Shown: positions 42,421 to 54,769, counted from the first letter of the stretch. The stretch is DNA of 64,000 nt from Limnoperna fortunei (GCA_944474755.1 OX104117.1:78592926-78656925), one strand, 5' to 3'. Made by a program: numbers and translations. The notes: generated from the sequence alone by a model not told the origin.

Positions 42421-43072
42421 TAGCGATAAAATTGAAATTTCTGACTAAATTTGAAGTTAAACAAATCGTGAGATAATTTAATACAACATCGATTTCGCGG
42501 TTTAAAGACGATGACTGTAAATGTGCTAGTCATAAGAACAAAATGTAATAAACCATAAAACTAAGATGAGTGTAAGAGTGGGGGCAGAGCAGAGTGAGGA
42601 AGCCGGGGTGTTCTATGAAAACTCCTGATTCCTGGAAGAAAAACTAGCAATCTCGTCATTAGTCCATGGTTAATTTTCACTGATATGGAATGCTGATAGA
42701 ATTCATAAAGACCTTCTTCCATCAGGGATTTAATTCCGAGAGCTACGACCTCAACATCGTATTGTATATTTCACTGTTATTCTACAAACAGATTGAATCA
42801 ATCAAACGATTTGGAAAAAACCCTTTATTCAAGAAAATATGTCTGTTACAGCCATTTTAAAAATCACACCCCTTTTAATTATTCTATATTGTACCTTTGA
42901 AATACGAATAATACACAGAAAAAAAGTTTTCACGATAGCACTACGACGCCTTTTTTGTTTATATGTCGCAAATCATCCTCGACTTTTGGTACGTTGTGTT
43001 CTTAAGATGTCTTCGGTTGTTGTTCTAAAAGTTCGTCTGGTATATGCCGTTTTCAAGATAGTTTGGTTTGTT

Positions 43073-43485
43073 TATTTGTTTATTTGATGGTGTTTTAACG
43101 AAACTTTCAGCAATTTTTCAGCTATATCATGGAGTTCAGTTTTAATGGGGAAGAAGCCGGAGTACCCGGAGATAACCCCCGACCTGCGGTAGGAAAACTG
43201 GCAATTAAGATAGTTTTGTTTGTTTGATGGTGTTTTAACGCCACTTGCAGCAATTTTTCAGCTATATCATGGAGTCCAGTTTTTATTGGTGGAGGAAGCC
43301 TAAATACCCGGAGAAAACACCGACCTGCGGTAGGAAAACTGGCAATTAATCCTTGTCAATTAAGATCGGAGTTGACTACACTCTGCCTGCAGTGAGAATC
43401 TAATCCGTAATTTCAGTGGTGACAGCCCACGTGATCAATAGTAGACGAACTGGTTTAACCACTCAGCCACCGATGTCTCTCAAGA
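43073..43485 (-). mobile_element. Two adjacent SINE copies, one partial and one full
   Basis: 43073-43205 is a 3' part ending 'gaaaactggcaattaagata'; 43213-43485 is a complete reverse copy with its tRNA-like head at 'caccgatgtctc'. Both contain 'cagcaatttttcagctatat'. This may be a nested insertion or a local duplication of the 3' half. Confidence 0.75.
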
Positions 43486-43544
43486 TAGGTAGTTAAATGT
43501 ATCTATCACGTGATTTATGGTATCACGTAATTTTATTTAGGGCA

Positions 43545-43978
43545 CCATCTTTTAACATCGTGCTGGGACCATACTGGGAGGGTTCCCAGTTCTCGACCCA
43601 CAGAGCAGCCTAGCGCGTCCCCGGGTGGCGGATAGACTAGACCCTCTCGTTGGTGGGGGATTTTCAGGTCATAATACGGAAAGCCTGACCGCGGACCGTA
43701 GTGGGTAACGTGTTTGTAAAGTCCCACGCTCCTTGCACGATAAAGACCCCTTTTGTAGATTTCGAAAACGAGTAGGCTCATTGTAGCCGCTACAAAAAGG
43801 CTAAATTTTTGGCCCCTACCTAAAACTCCATACTTTTCCATTGGCAGTCAAAATTGTATTCCCTGTGACCCATCCTACCCCCGTTTTCCGTTGATTTATT
43901 GATTGTTAACTTGTTCCCGTCCTGAATATATTTGAAATACTGCTCGCTGGACGTAAAGCAGACATCCAATCAATCAAT
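43545..43978 (-). mobile_element. Repeat family 2, longest copy (~430 bp)
   Basis: Contains 'gggaccatactgggagggtt', 'ggtggcggatagactagacc', 'aaagcctgaccgcggaccgt', 'gtaggctcattgtagccgct' and ends 'actgctcgctggacgtaaag' then 'cagacatccaatcaatcaat'. Partial copies lie at 33040-33305, 45135-45398, 48230-48470 and 52105-52322. It is a non-coding dispersed element, probably SINE-like or LINE-derived. Confidence 0.6.
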
Positions 43979-45134
43979 TTTAACACCGTGTGAACGGTAT
44001 AAACGGAAAAAAACTTGGCATCCTTTCCATAAATTTATTTTTAATGTTAGCTTTGCACCCCGGCACAACATAGCACAGGTTTCGTTTCACATCGTTCTTC
44101 TTACGCCGTCCCATTTCGTAACAAATGTCGCCGTTTTCAACTAAAAGTGCCCTGAATTTTAATGACGTCACGTGATTAGCATTACAATTTCCACCTTCTT
44201 TAACGAGAGCGATTATATCTTAAAAACGACGTATTGTAACGTTCGAGGGTAGGACCTCTATTGTTTATCGAATCTTGAATTTTTCTGAACATTTTACCAT
44301 TTGTTTCAAAACAAGAAATATTTTTGTCACATGACAACATGTAACCCCTAAATATTCTCTAAAAATTTTAGCACCACTTTTATTGCAAATAAGAACAGTA
44401 TGTTGGTAAACATACAGTAAATACTTGCATATTGTATTCGTGGTTTGAATGACCGAATTGTCTAAAATAAATAACCCAATTTTAACACTGATATCTAAGT
44501 CGTGATGAAGGTCATGATCTATAAACAGAAGCATATCTTCGCAATAAGAAGGTAGTTGTCCAAAACTGGAACATGTGGGTCAATCCACACACTAGGTCAA
44601 ATTAAGACACTAACTGGGTTAAAGTTTTATTCTAAGGATATATATCAAAATACCAGTGACTAGATTCTTAAAATCTAGTCGTAGATACACAACAGGCAAC
44701 GTAATAACTATTTGTCTTTTTAAACTATAATGTCTTTACAGTAGCGTGATTATTCATGTCCAATGTATTTTGGCAAAAACTCGGTATGTGTTGAACCCAA
44801 CGATATGCCGGTTTGTCATACATTTTAGCATGATCTACGATGAACATAACGTTCAAGTCCATTTTATTACCGGCACAGTATCCTGTCGATCTCCGGGTCA
44901 TTTCCACTTACTAATGCTCATCTTAACTAAACTGAATTTTTCCAATTCGGTAAACTGAAGTGTTACATTGACTGTAGTAGGTTGTGTCATAATACTGACT
45001 TAATTTTCAAATTTATGTTTGCAAATTACAAGAAATTATAATCTATATAACTTATTTATTTATCAAATGTGTACATTGATGTTTAAGTTTGTTTGTCACA
45101 TATTTATGACGTTAATGCACAACCTTACAATTTG

Positions 45135-45398
45135 TTGTAGACTGCGGACCACAGTAGACAGCGTGTTTGGAGAGTGCAATACTCCATGCATGATATAGGC
45201 CTTATTGGATGTCGATAAGACTAGGCTCGTTTTAGCCGCAACAGAAGGCTAAATATTCCACTCCTACCCATGCCCCATACATTTGCAGTTGTGTTCAGAA
45301 TGTTTGTATATGGTCCATTTTTCCGAATTGATTTATTGTATAGCTTCAATTATTTCCTTCTGGTCGTGCAGCAAACATCCAATTAATCAATCCTGTGG
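45135..45398 (-). mobile_element. Repeat family 2, partial copy
   Basis: Shares 'ctgcggacca', 'gtgtttggagagtgcaatac', 'taggctcgttttagccgcaa' and the end 'cagcaaacatccaattaatc' with the 43.5 kb copy. Confidence 0.6.
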
Positions 45399-46069
45399 AT
45401 AATCCGTGTTTAATGACTAGAATTCTATTTGGTCTATATTGTTGCGACCTTTCTAAAGTGATACGGTGACAATACCCCGAAATAATAAATACGATGTATT
45501 GTGTAGAGTGCCACGCACATTTGCATCATCAATTTTAAGCCAATAAGTATTCAGTCTATTGTTACCTGTAAAATGCCTTGTCGTATCCCCCTCCCCATTC
45601 CGTTGATAATTATTTTAACTTCAACATTTAATGTTATATAAATAACGAAGTTCATATTAGTCTTCGACGAGGCCTGTGTATTTTGAAATTCTTGTTTATC
45701 TTTGATATACACTTCTTTTCAAATAGTTTCTTGTTCTTTTTTTGAGAAAATACTTATTTCAACATTAAGACAATCTACACTATTTATATTGTTCACTATA
45801 ATAAACCAGAGCCTCAATTTGCAATGCCTATGCTTGTGAAAGTGCTTTTTTCAACCATTAGTAAATATTTCTGTCCATAGTTGTAAAGAAGTGCAAAGGT
45901 TTCACCAACCTTACAAATATAATGCCGATTTGTAGAAACCTGCAATGCTATTACTTTTTTCCAAATCTACAAAAGTTGTCTAACATGTTAGAAGCGTGGC
46001 ACAGCACTATGTTACACAGGAAGGCTTTCAATAATAAATTATTTGACATACAGAAAATTGCAAGTTATG

Positions 46070-46075
46070 TTTATT
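46070..46075 (-). promoter_or_regulatory. Gene B polyadenylation signal (AATAAA)
   Basis: AATAAA on the minus strand (context CACAATAAACAT) lies about 43 bases past the gene B stop codon. Confidence 0.55.
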
Positions 46076-46117
46076 GTGTTTAAAAAGTACTTAAAATCCG
46101 AAATCGTCTTTCTACGT

Positions 46118-46152
46118 CTATCCACAAATAGAGTGGTCGTAACAGGTCTGGT
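46118..46152 (-). CDS. Gene B exon 9: 35-base terminal exon
   Basis: After TATATTTTTACAG the exon reads, in phase 1, (N)QTCYDHSICG and TAG. It matches gene A's last exon in length and pattern, and an AATAAA follows. Confidence 0.65.
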
Positions 46153-49100
46153 CTGTAAAAATATAATACAATTTAAAATACTGAAACTATCTATCCAAGT
46201 TAATATACAATTTCATACTTAATGTACAAATGGTCAGCTATTTATTGTATCCTAGCATGCCAAATGATTAAACTGAATGCAAATATTCATTATTTGTGAC
46301 ACAATGAATAGTAATTGGACACAAACAGTTTCTTTGGGTCCTCTTGATCACCAAGAAAACAAATAATATATAGTTCAGGTGTGAATGGTGTGGATATATT
46401 GTTCGGTATCTTAAGGATTCTAACAGAGCACCGTGTTAGAAAGTCTGTACAAAAACTAAACATGATATCGTCACATACTTCTACATGAACATGTTAAATG
46501 TCAGGATTGGAAGTAACTATGTTCTTTATCTAGTCAATTTGAAATACGAATAAATCCTGGTTCTGATTCACAGTTCAACATGTCAATCCAAACAGCTTAT
46601 ATTTATTATCTGATCCCACATTCAGCTCGCTGTTGCGTATGTCATTATTGTTCTAGTGTGACGTCAGTGTCTCGGTGCAGTACATAATACTTTAAGGTGA
46701 CACATGTTTTCTAACATGTATTATTCTGACATATACTTTGTCGACAAACACGACGCTCAGTGTACATGTATATACTGACATTGGCGAAACTTTTACCAAT
46801 TCGTAAATATTCTTACTTTTAACAAGAATTGGACATCCTTCTAAATTACAATTATGCCCTTCACAACATGCTAAACAGGTATTCACTGGACCAGCCCGTT
46901 TTCCGGTGGCAGGATTATGCATGTCTTTGTATTTCTTGAAGTCTGCATCACACCTCTAGTTGAATATTTGAGACATATATACAATAATTTGAAATAATGA
47001 AGGTTGATTTTTAAGCCAAAATAACATTTTAAAACACATTTAGCATAGCATTTCGCCATGTAAAACTTTGAGGAAACATATTGCAGTAACACAACTTGTG
47101 ACGTAACTATGGGCTGTAGTAAAAATTGTATTGTACCATTAGTATAAACGTTCAATGCGTCCTTTGGTCTACACTTTTAGTCCAACCTATTTAGGCAATG
47201 TATTTAGGAACCGGCAATGCACTATACCATGCTCAAAATTTTTTACGAAAACATTCACTACGATTTTCATATGAGTTGAACGCTGTGTGAGGAGTTGATT
47301 ACACTTTAGAGGTTCACTCTAATAGATTTGATTGCACAAAAGTGTTACGCTCTTAGAAAAAAAAATTCTTAAAAACGTCGGCGAAAATGGGATACAATTT
47401 CGCGACCATTTCCATAATAGCAGATGTGCGCACAACTTCAATATTTGTGCAATCTTGAAAGTTAAAGGATGTGCAGCCAAATGACTAACCACTTCTAGAA
47501 AATGAGGAAAAAATTCTCTATCACTACCATAATAACAGGTTCAAAACTTCAATACATGTGCAATCTATATATGAAGTTTCAGAGATCTGGATTGAAAACT
47601 GTTGGAGTTAATTGCACAAAATAGATAACGATACCATATTTTCCCCGCATGCTCGACAAACGTCACAATACTATAACCTTTGCAGTTCGTGCAACCCGGA
47701 CTAAAATGAAACAAACACATAGAAATTTCTTTTTCCAGAAGGAAAGGAATATAGGAAGTACTCCTGCAATTGGTAATCAACATACATACATGTATCAATC
47801 ACTATTATGGCAGCCGTGTATGTGTATATAGTATACATATACTTAAGAACACTTTGCTAAATATATACCGTTCACTAGCTATTTGGTTTTTGTCCAAACA
47901 CTTACAGATGTCCGTTTACATCCAAGTTCGTAAAACAGTTTCTCTTGGTAGTAGAATTCGCGCTGGGAGCATACCTGAAAGAATTGTCTAACTTTATCAA
48001 TATTTATTTCGCTGGTAAATTCACAGCCTATGGTGAAGCGGAAATAACATCTTGAATGCATTTATTGTATTCTAAGTTCTTTCAGATCGAGGCAAAAATG
48101 GGCGTAATAAGATGACATATATTAAATACAAAAACATGAATATATAAAATCGACGTATATTTACACGCAAGAACATTGTGATCAGGATATTGTCCAAATA
48201 ATTTCATAATTAGAAGATCAATAATAATTAAGGTGGCGGATAGAAAAGTCCCACAGACAGGGGGTTGTTGTCAAATTATAATAGGCAAAAGCTGACGATA
48301 GACCAAAGAGAGAAACGTTTTTGGAGAGTATCGCTTTTCTTGAACGATAAAGACCCCATTTATATATTGCGCAAACATTATATTTAAAAAAACATGATCA
48401 GCTTATTGTAGCCGCTACTAAAGAAAAATTCCTTTTCTGCCCTAAAATTAAAACGTTACCAGTGGCAGTCTAACCTTTGTTCCTTGATTTTTTTCTATTC
48501 CTTACGTGCTTTTTCATACTAATCACACAAATCCTGTTTGCATTATTAATTTGAAAAACATGTTCGCGTGACAGTAATTAATGCACATGTACGGTGAACG
48601 CCAAATATTTTATCCTAAAATCTCCACGTTTACATTAAGTAACACAAGAAACAATCTACAATATTTATTAAACATAAAACAAAAATAAGCAACATATCAT
48701 ATGCACTTTGACTTGCAAGAAAGCCGGAAAAGATAACTAAACTATTCAATACACAACAACCGCAAAAAATATACATGTACCTCATTGTATTGACAAGTTT
48801 TAGACACTCTATAAACATACCTCGTTAGCGCGACAGTGCACGAACATTGTGCATTGAGCAGGGTATTCTACTCCTTCACACGAAGCGCATGTTTGTGGTG
48901 GTCTATTCAAATCTATAATATTTAATAATAAAACTTTTAATATTTCATTATGAAGAAAGCAAACAGCAATTACGAAATACATAATATATAGTTCTTTACA
49001 TTCCCAATTAAAAATTGCAGGGTAAGCACATATGTATTCTCGTAACTCACGTAGATTGTGCAGAAGTTCAAAACATTAGACATGCAAGCCTTTGGTGTTA

Positions 49101-52100
49101 CTGATAAAACTCACGCAGATTACACAGATGTCCATTACATGGTAAGCCTGACGCGGTATCAGGAGGTGATGAACAGCATCTTGAACAGATAACATAGTCT
49201 TCCTTCTTACTACGACCAAGCACAACTTCTCGTTTGCCAAAGAGTCCTGCCGTTAAAGTGCATACCTACAACAATTCATCAATGTCATTTTATAACGATA
49301 AATAATAGTCATCTAGCGTAATGCATATATTGAAAACAGTGGTCGGTATATCGGGTAGCCCGAACCCGAAACAAAATCCCGGAGACAGAAATCAACCTTG
49401 ATGATTTACAACATAATGCTACAAAACAGACACTCAAAGGACATGCCTTGTGTTTGATTAGAATTACTATGGTGTTTCCTATCATTAAAGGTTTTGGGGA
49501 ATAATGATATAATTAGCATATTTGTTTTGCATGCAATCAGTTATCAAAATCAGCTATCGTTAGTGAACAGCTGGTGAGTACAATTTATAACAGTACTTAC
49601 TTGCGCGTGTCTGTTTATTATACCAAAGTTTTTTTAGGGTATCTATTTTCGCGCTTTTCTTGGTACCGCGAAGATAGCGAAAATTACTACGTTTACAGTA
49701 TATCCATGTTCTTCGTTTTCCGTTTCAATAAAGTGATTAAGATAAATAACATGCAGAAATAAAGAGCTCGTCGATGAGCTACTTTCAGCACACACCTAAC
49801 GAGTCGTGCATATGTGACGTAGCCACCATATTCTAACATTAAAAATCAATCAAACTCTCTCGCGTGCATTTTACAACTATAACATAAACAAGTTGTAATG
49901 CTTTAAGACAGCAGTCATCTTTTCATGTAACATATATCAATGTAACATTCTTACCGCTTTAGAACGACATCCGGCATTCCAGGAGACCGTAAAGTCAACC
50001 TTGACATTTTTTTCCATGAAACATTCCTTAAAAGTATATGATAAACAAATGTATAATTAAATACGATAAAAGAGAGCAAAATGTTTAGGTCAGTACTCAG
50101 ACTGACATCGAATGCTGAATTCAGACAACTACATTTACTATGCCGTTCGAGCTGTTGTCACGCCTACTGGATAAAATAATTGAATTCTGACGGGGAAAAA
50201 ACTAACAAGTTTATATGCGATTTTTGTACGTTACTCATCCGGCAATTGTGCTCTTTTTAAGCGAAATCCTATTTAACAAAGTTTTGGACGGACTCCACCG
50301 GACACATGAGCAGTCTTGATTTACGGTAGTGATGTGTTGGTGTGTGTTTTGCTCAGAATTCTTGCGTTCCACGTCTGTACTTGTCTTGTTTGGATTCGGG
50401 CTGGACAACTACACGCTAGGTGTTTCCGAGGCAAATATTTTGTCAGTTTCTTATGCTGTCCACTTTTGTTACATATCCTCCAGCAGAAAGGTTATGCCCT
50501 GTTAATGGACCGTTAAATGCCTTCTGCAGGTACATAATTATTCAGTAATAGAAAATTAAGCAGTTTTTTGCTTATATACACCCCGCACACCATCATATGT
50601 CCATAACCATTGGGGACGACGTGTATGACCAGATAGCTTACCTCACCCGACAAGCTATCACAGTAGTTTAAATGCAGGATATTTGATTGACAACCCAAGT
50701 GGTAATACATTATAGCGAGCATCGCAGATGCGAGCTATACGGTTACATGCGTGTGTGTAAAAAAAGTCACGTGATCCATATGAACAAATCCATTTCAGAT
50801 GGTAGCTGAGCTATCCGAAGAAAATATTGTAGACGAACGAAAAAATATATAATATAAAAGTAGACAACAATAGTTTTGACATCGATAAAATTAACGTGTT
50901 TATTTTTTAAATTACTACAAAAATGCCAGACAAATTTTTTTTTCAATCTGATGAAACGCTGTATTTGAAATTTAGTTTTGTGACGTCACCAACACATTAG
51001 ATAAGACGTCACGTCATCAGTGGAATGTAGAGGCACTTTTAGGGGGCTCTGAAGTAACGACATGAACAATGGGCGATGCTCGCATTTAGGCTGCGCCTAC
51101 ATTCATATTATATTAAGATGGTACAATCTTGAGGTATTTTCGTTGGGTTATTTACAGTCATGTAAGTATTCGTTGATAGCTGTTTCTTGTTTGTAAATGT
51201 ATCGGTCACTGTAGTTCGGCTTAGTTGCGGATCTAGAATTGTTAAATATTCATTAAGGGTGTAAGTTTTATTACAAAAAAAATTGTTTACACTTTTCAGT
51301 ATTATAAAGTTAAGCTATATTACTGATTTGTTCAAGTTACAAGGAAATCATCGACCCCTATACTGCTCATTGTTCATTTACTTCAGTTTGACAGTCGAGT
51401 ACACATTTTTGTAATCTGTTATAACAGACAAATTCACAATCAATAAGAAAAAGGATGGATGGATAAACAGTTTTGTGTGCAAAGGTTTTACCTCTGTCCG
51501 ATTATTGCAGTCCACCTCGTTAAAGTAGCAGTCTGTTATATTCTTTGCGTCTGTACAATGTATACACTTCAACCCTACAAACATACAAACGTGCTTGTAT
51601 CGGAATATTGTGATAAAATATGGTACACTGTTCATCATAAACAACTGTCATCACAAATACTAAGGTAAAAAATACGATGCCAGACGCTCAACACAAAAAC
51701 TGTTTGAAATTCAAATTCTTAAGATGGTATAAAGATTTTATAATCACATTCAGAAACGTTACATACCATATCCGTCTACAAATAATGTACATAGATGTAT
51801 TCACATCCCAGTATTTCTGATTTTGTAAGCTTTATTTGTAAGTGTAGATTATTGTTTAACATTTTAACCTGTAATGCGAGTGGTTAAATTAAAATATCAA
51901 AAGGGAAACAACTACAGGGAGCTTTCTGTCATAATAAACGTGTAAACTCACAAGTATCGTTACACCAACTAAGGACAGAAGAGCTCGAACATGCTAATTG
52001 TAGTAATATTTGTTGCATTGATTGCAGTCACCTTTAGTTGATTAACCCTTTACTACTGGACTATACTGTATGTATTTACATTGCTCAAGCCACAAATCTG

Positions 52101-54040
52101 CACATCGCGTCCCCAGGTGGCAAATAGGAAAGTCCTGTAGGTTGGTGGATTTAAATAAGAGAAGCATGTGCAGTCGATACATTTTGCGCCCCTACTTAAA
52201 TCCCATACTTTACAGTGGTATTTAAAATTTTTGCTCTTTGGTCCTTTCCCAATTTTTTTGTTAAATGTTTCTCGTTTCGTCTCGGTGGTCGTAAAGAAAA
52301 TATCAATTCAATCAATTAATTTATTAAGTAATTGCATGTGACGCGAATACAAAACTAAAACTGTATTTCAAAAATAGAATACAAAAATAGTGACATATGT
52401 TAAAAACACTTTGTAAGCAGACTGCTACATATTTATTGCTTGATTTAAACGACGCACGATTTCGACGTAAAAATGTGAACGTGTTACCTATTATTGTCCG
52501 CGAACAGGCTTTCTGTATAATACCTGACAATACCGTTATCCGCCGACTGTATTAAGATTGAAGTCAAAACTAAATTTGTATGTGGCTTTACATTTGTATG
52601 TACAAAATATAAATATTCCAAGAATCAAAATATTACCTAAGAAACGGGTTTTAAGTATTAAAGATCAAATTATTAAGATGTTGCAACGCTTTCATCGCAT
52701 AAAGTTTCAAGTGTTTCGCCTGATACAGCTATGGCCATCTTTACATCGGGAAAAGAAAAATTGTGTAACTAGTAAACAGAATCAAAGATACCGCAATGTA
52801 CTCATTAGTAAATAAATCAATGACATACAAAACCATTGGAAAGCTACAGAGCGGACAACGGCAAAATAAACATTAAAACTGATTGATATGATTCCCACTA
52901 AAACCCGCGGTGAGTGATTTATTATTCAAGTTAAATTTGAAATTCATTGATACATATTAGGAATAGTAGATTATATCATACCTAACGCTGGACTCCACAT
53001 GAACAAAAACAGTAGTACACAGTCTGTAAATAAATGTGTAATTATTTATTGCATGTAAAGTGTACTATGTAATTTTCAAATTTACTAAAAAAATTTTAAA
53101 TGTTATTTGTTGTTAATAGTTCACGACACTTGTGGAAAAAAACTGCAAACTTGGCCAAAGATTGGTATGGAACAAATTAAAACAAGAGTACATTGAAACA
53201 AGTATTTAGCATTAAAACACAGTAAACTTTAACATGTCCCCGATACGATAAGAAATCATTAATATAACCAGGAGATTTTTAAGTTAACGAATAGCTGTCC
53301 TTAAGTGCATGTTTGCAGTAGTACTAGTCTTAATTTTAAAGTTGACAACAGCTGATTTAAAGTTGAGTAGCAGCAGTATACCAGCGTAACTTTCAATCAG
53401 CTTTATACTTAGCTACTTAAACACCACTTTAATCTAATTTGCATAATTTTCTGTAATTATGACGATAAGCGGAAAAGACGCATGACACGTATTGCTTATA
53501 AATATGCAAACTGGGTTAGGTTAGGATTAAGCGGTTCGAATAATTGGAATATGCAAATAAGTTGTCAGTGGTAAATAAATGAAATATTATGAATGTACAA
53601 AAGTGGATTGGGGGGGGGGGGCTATAACAGCGTGTTTTAAGAGGAAGATTTCAGGGTACTTTAGGTTGAAGATTTCAACGTGTTTAAAGTTGTAGCTGTC
53701 AGCATGTTTCAGCTGAAGATGTCAGCTTGCTTTAAAATGGAGATAAAATTAATCTCATTAGCACATTCACAGATAAACTTGATACATATGTTAATATGTT
53801 TTTTTCTTCTCAGCATGCGTGACCACGTATTATTTTTATATCGCTGGAACGCTGCTGGGATGTAATAAGTGCGCACAGTTAAAGTCATTAAACTCTATGT
53901 TTACATAAAAAGAAATCAAATCAATTTGGATTTATTGAATCTGTGTAAAAAATATAGCAATATACTGATCTTTTTACAGTAAAAACATAAATTGTTCTAT
54001 ATCGTTCGATTGTTGATATGTACTTACAGACAGAAGTCAT
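46118..54040 (-). CDS. Gene B: secreted protein with two LU (Ly6/uPAR) domains (231 aa model)
   Basis: Join on the minus strand: 54040-54028, 53023-52982, 51574-51492, 50026-49955, 49265-49115, 48912-48821, 47974-47906, 46955-46817, 46152-46118. The sum is 696 bases, exactly 232 codons with stop. Layout: signal peptide split over two exons (residues 1-18), LU domain 1 (19-120, long subtype), LU domain 2 (121-220, short subtype), and a tail with two cysteines. Layout, phases and domain subtypes are the same as in gene A, so the two are tandem duplicates. No membrane helix is present. The ligand is unknown; defence, signalling or adhesion are all possible for this fold. Confidence 0.75.
46817..46955 (-). 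CDS. Gene B exon 8: LU domain 2, third exon
   Basis: Acceptor TTCAACTAG, 139 bases, phase 0 in and 1 out, strong donor A|GTAAGA. The peptide has RCDADFKKYKDMHNPATGKR and CLACCEGHNCNLEGCPILVK, nearly the same as gene C's CSACCEGERCNLGGCPLLVH. Confidence 0.8.
47906..47974 (-). CDS. Gene B exon 7: LU domain 2, middle exon
   Basis: Acceptor TTCTTTCAG, 69 bases, phase 0-0, donor GTAAGT. The peptide VCSQREFYYQEKLFYELGC ending KRTS keeps the two cysteines and the 'Y.LGC' core. Confidence 0.75.
48230..48470 (-). mobile_element. Repeat family 2, partial copy
   Basis: Shares 'ggtggcggatagaaaagtcc', 'cgataaagacccca' and 'cttattgtagccgctac' with the 43.5 kb copy. Intronic in gene B. Confidence 0.6.
48821..48912 (-). 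CDS. Gene B exon 6: LU domain 2, first exon
   Basis: Acceptor TTATTATAG, 92 bases, phase 1 in and 0 out, donor GTATGT. The peptide LNRPPQTCASCEGVEYPAQC then TMFVHCRANE closely resembles gene C's TCALCDQVEYPTLC exon. Confidence 0.8.
49115..49265 (-). CDS. Gene B exon 5: LU domain 1, third exon (long subtype)
   Basis: Acceptor AATTGTTGTAG, 151 bases, phase 0 in and 1 out, consensus donor C|GTGAGT. The peptide has VCTLTAGLFGKREVVLGRSK, YVICSRCCSSPPDTAS and LPCNGHLCNL. CC and PCN are separated as in gene A's first domain. Confidence 0.75.
49955..50026 (-). CDS. Gene B exon 4: LU domain 1, middle exon
   Basis: Acceptor ACTTTTAAG, 72 bases, phase 0-0, donor GTAAGA. The peptide ECFMEKNVKVDFTVSWNAGC ending RSKA matches gene A's exon 3. 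Confidence 0.75.
50714..51090. mobile_element. MITE with TIR 'gcgagcatcgc'
   Basis: It starts 'agcgagcatcgcagatgcga' and ends 'gggcgatgctcgcatttagg'. The interior has 'aagtcacgtgatccatatga' and two 'gacgtcac' motifs. A second copy lacking a clear left end lies at 54770-55000. No transposase is present. It is intronic in gene B. Confidence 0.7.
51492..51574 (-). CDS. Gene B exon 3: LU domain 1, first exon
   Basis: Acceptor ATGTTTGTAG, 83 bases, phase 1 in and 0 out, donor GTAAAA. The peptide LKCIHCTDAKNITDC then YFNEVDCNNRTE supplies the first four cysteines right after the signal peptide. Confidence 0.75.
51947..52031 (-). pseudogene. Decayed LU first-exon copy
   Basis: After a possible acceptor (CAACTAAAG) the minus strand reads GDCNQCNKYYYN and a stop; in another frame it then reads CSSSVLSWCNDTCE and loses the donor (GAG|TTTACA). 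At 85 bases it is two longer than the working exon at 51492-51574, consistent with a frameshifted duplicate of an LU first exon. Confidence 0.35.
52105..52322 (-). mobile_element. Repeat family 2, partial copy
   Basis: Shares 'cgcgtccccaggtggcaaat', 'ttgcgcccctacttaaatcc' and the 'cggtggtcgtaaagaa' end with the 43.5 kb copy. Intronic in gene B. Confidence 0.55.
52982..53023 (-). CDS. Gene B exon 2: signal peptide core
   Basis: Acceptor TTTATTTACAG, 42 bases, phase 1-1, donor G|GTATGA. The peptide (Y)CVLLFLFMWSPAL is the hydrophobic core and cleavage region; the next exon starts the mature protein at about LKCIHC. Confidence 0.65.
   Translation of the reverse strand, partial: TVYYCFCSCGVQR
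54028..54040 (-). CDS. Gene B exon 1: 13 coding bases
   Basis: ATGACTTCTGTCT followed by a consensus donor GTAAGT encodes MTSV and one base, phase 1, which completes Tyr with exon 2. No ATG is available in exon 2's frame. The upstream TTTCAGCAGAAACC could itself be an acceptor, so a 5' UTR exon may precede it. Confidence 0.5.
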
Positions 54041-54769
54041 TTTAGGTTTCTGCTGAAATGAAACAAAATCCATTGGTACATGCAGTAAAAAGTTGCTTAT
54101 ACAGTTGCTTAATGATAAATAAAGAGCAAAGACAACTTGTCATGTGATTTCGAACTCTTACCCATCCGTGGCACATGTTTTCCTTCCACTATTTTGTAGC
54201 ATTGCATGTTAACTTTTGGGTGGTTTTTTTTTGTTGTTTTCTGTCTTTTGTATTTTGAGTTCTTTTTAAATCTATAGATAACTTGCAGACTGGCTGGATG
54301 CTTGTCTTCTGTTATATGTCATTATCAATTTTTATGAACAAAAAAGTAACAATGAGAGAGCCAATAACAAAAAGAAAAAAATAGTAACGGAACATATAAT
54401 TACCCAATATCGCTTTCTGAATGATTAGTTCACAGGTATAAGGAAAATGTGTGTCTCGTGGCCTTCCGCTTATCAGTTATGTTGTCAACAAAGCCTAACG
54501 ATATATCTAACTTATAATAAAATATTATTTAAATTGTAGCTGTTTCTTAACAAGTTGACACATGAGGATGCATGGCATGCATAGTGCGGTTACAGGTTGT
54601 TTACTTATTTCCTTAAACAGAATTCGATAGGAATCGGGTTGAAATGCATTATTTTAAATTTCTGTCATGCTCTGCATTACGACATTACGTATCGTTTCGT
54701 CTAAGTAATTACATGAATGTAATACAGAAGTATAAGTGAAGTACGGTTTGATTGATAAAAACGGTTAAA

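Noticed and set aside
44725..44958. Open segments on both strands near 44.8 kb
   Set aside because: Composition suggested coding (TELEKFSLVKMSISKW), but stops are frequent and no family or splice border is recognised. It is probably a transposon scrap.
46692..46816. Read-through of gene B exon 8 as a terminal exon
   Set aside because: A strong donor (A|GTAAGA) and a matching terminal exon with AATAAA at 46.1 kb fit better.
51998..52040. Plus-strand MLIVVIFVALIAVTFS, a signal-peptide-like start
   Set aside because: It stops after 16 codons, and the same bases on the minus strand look like a decayed LU exon.
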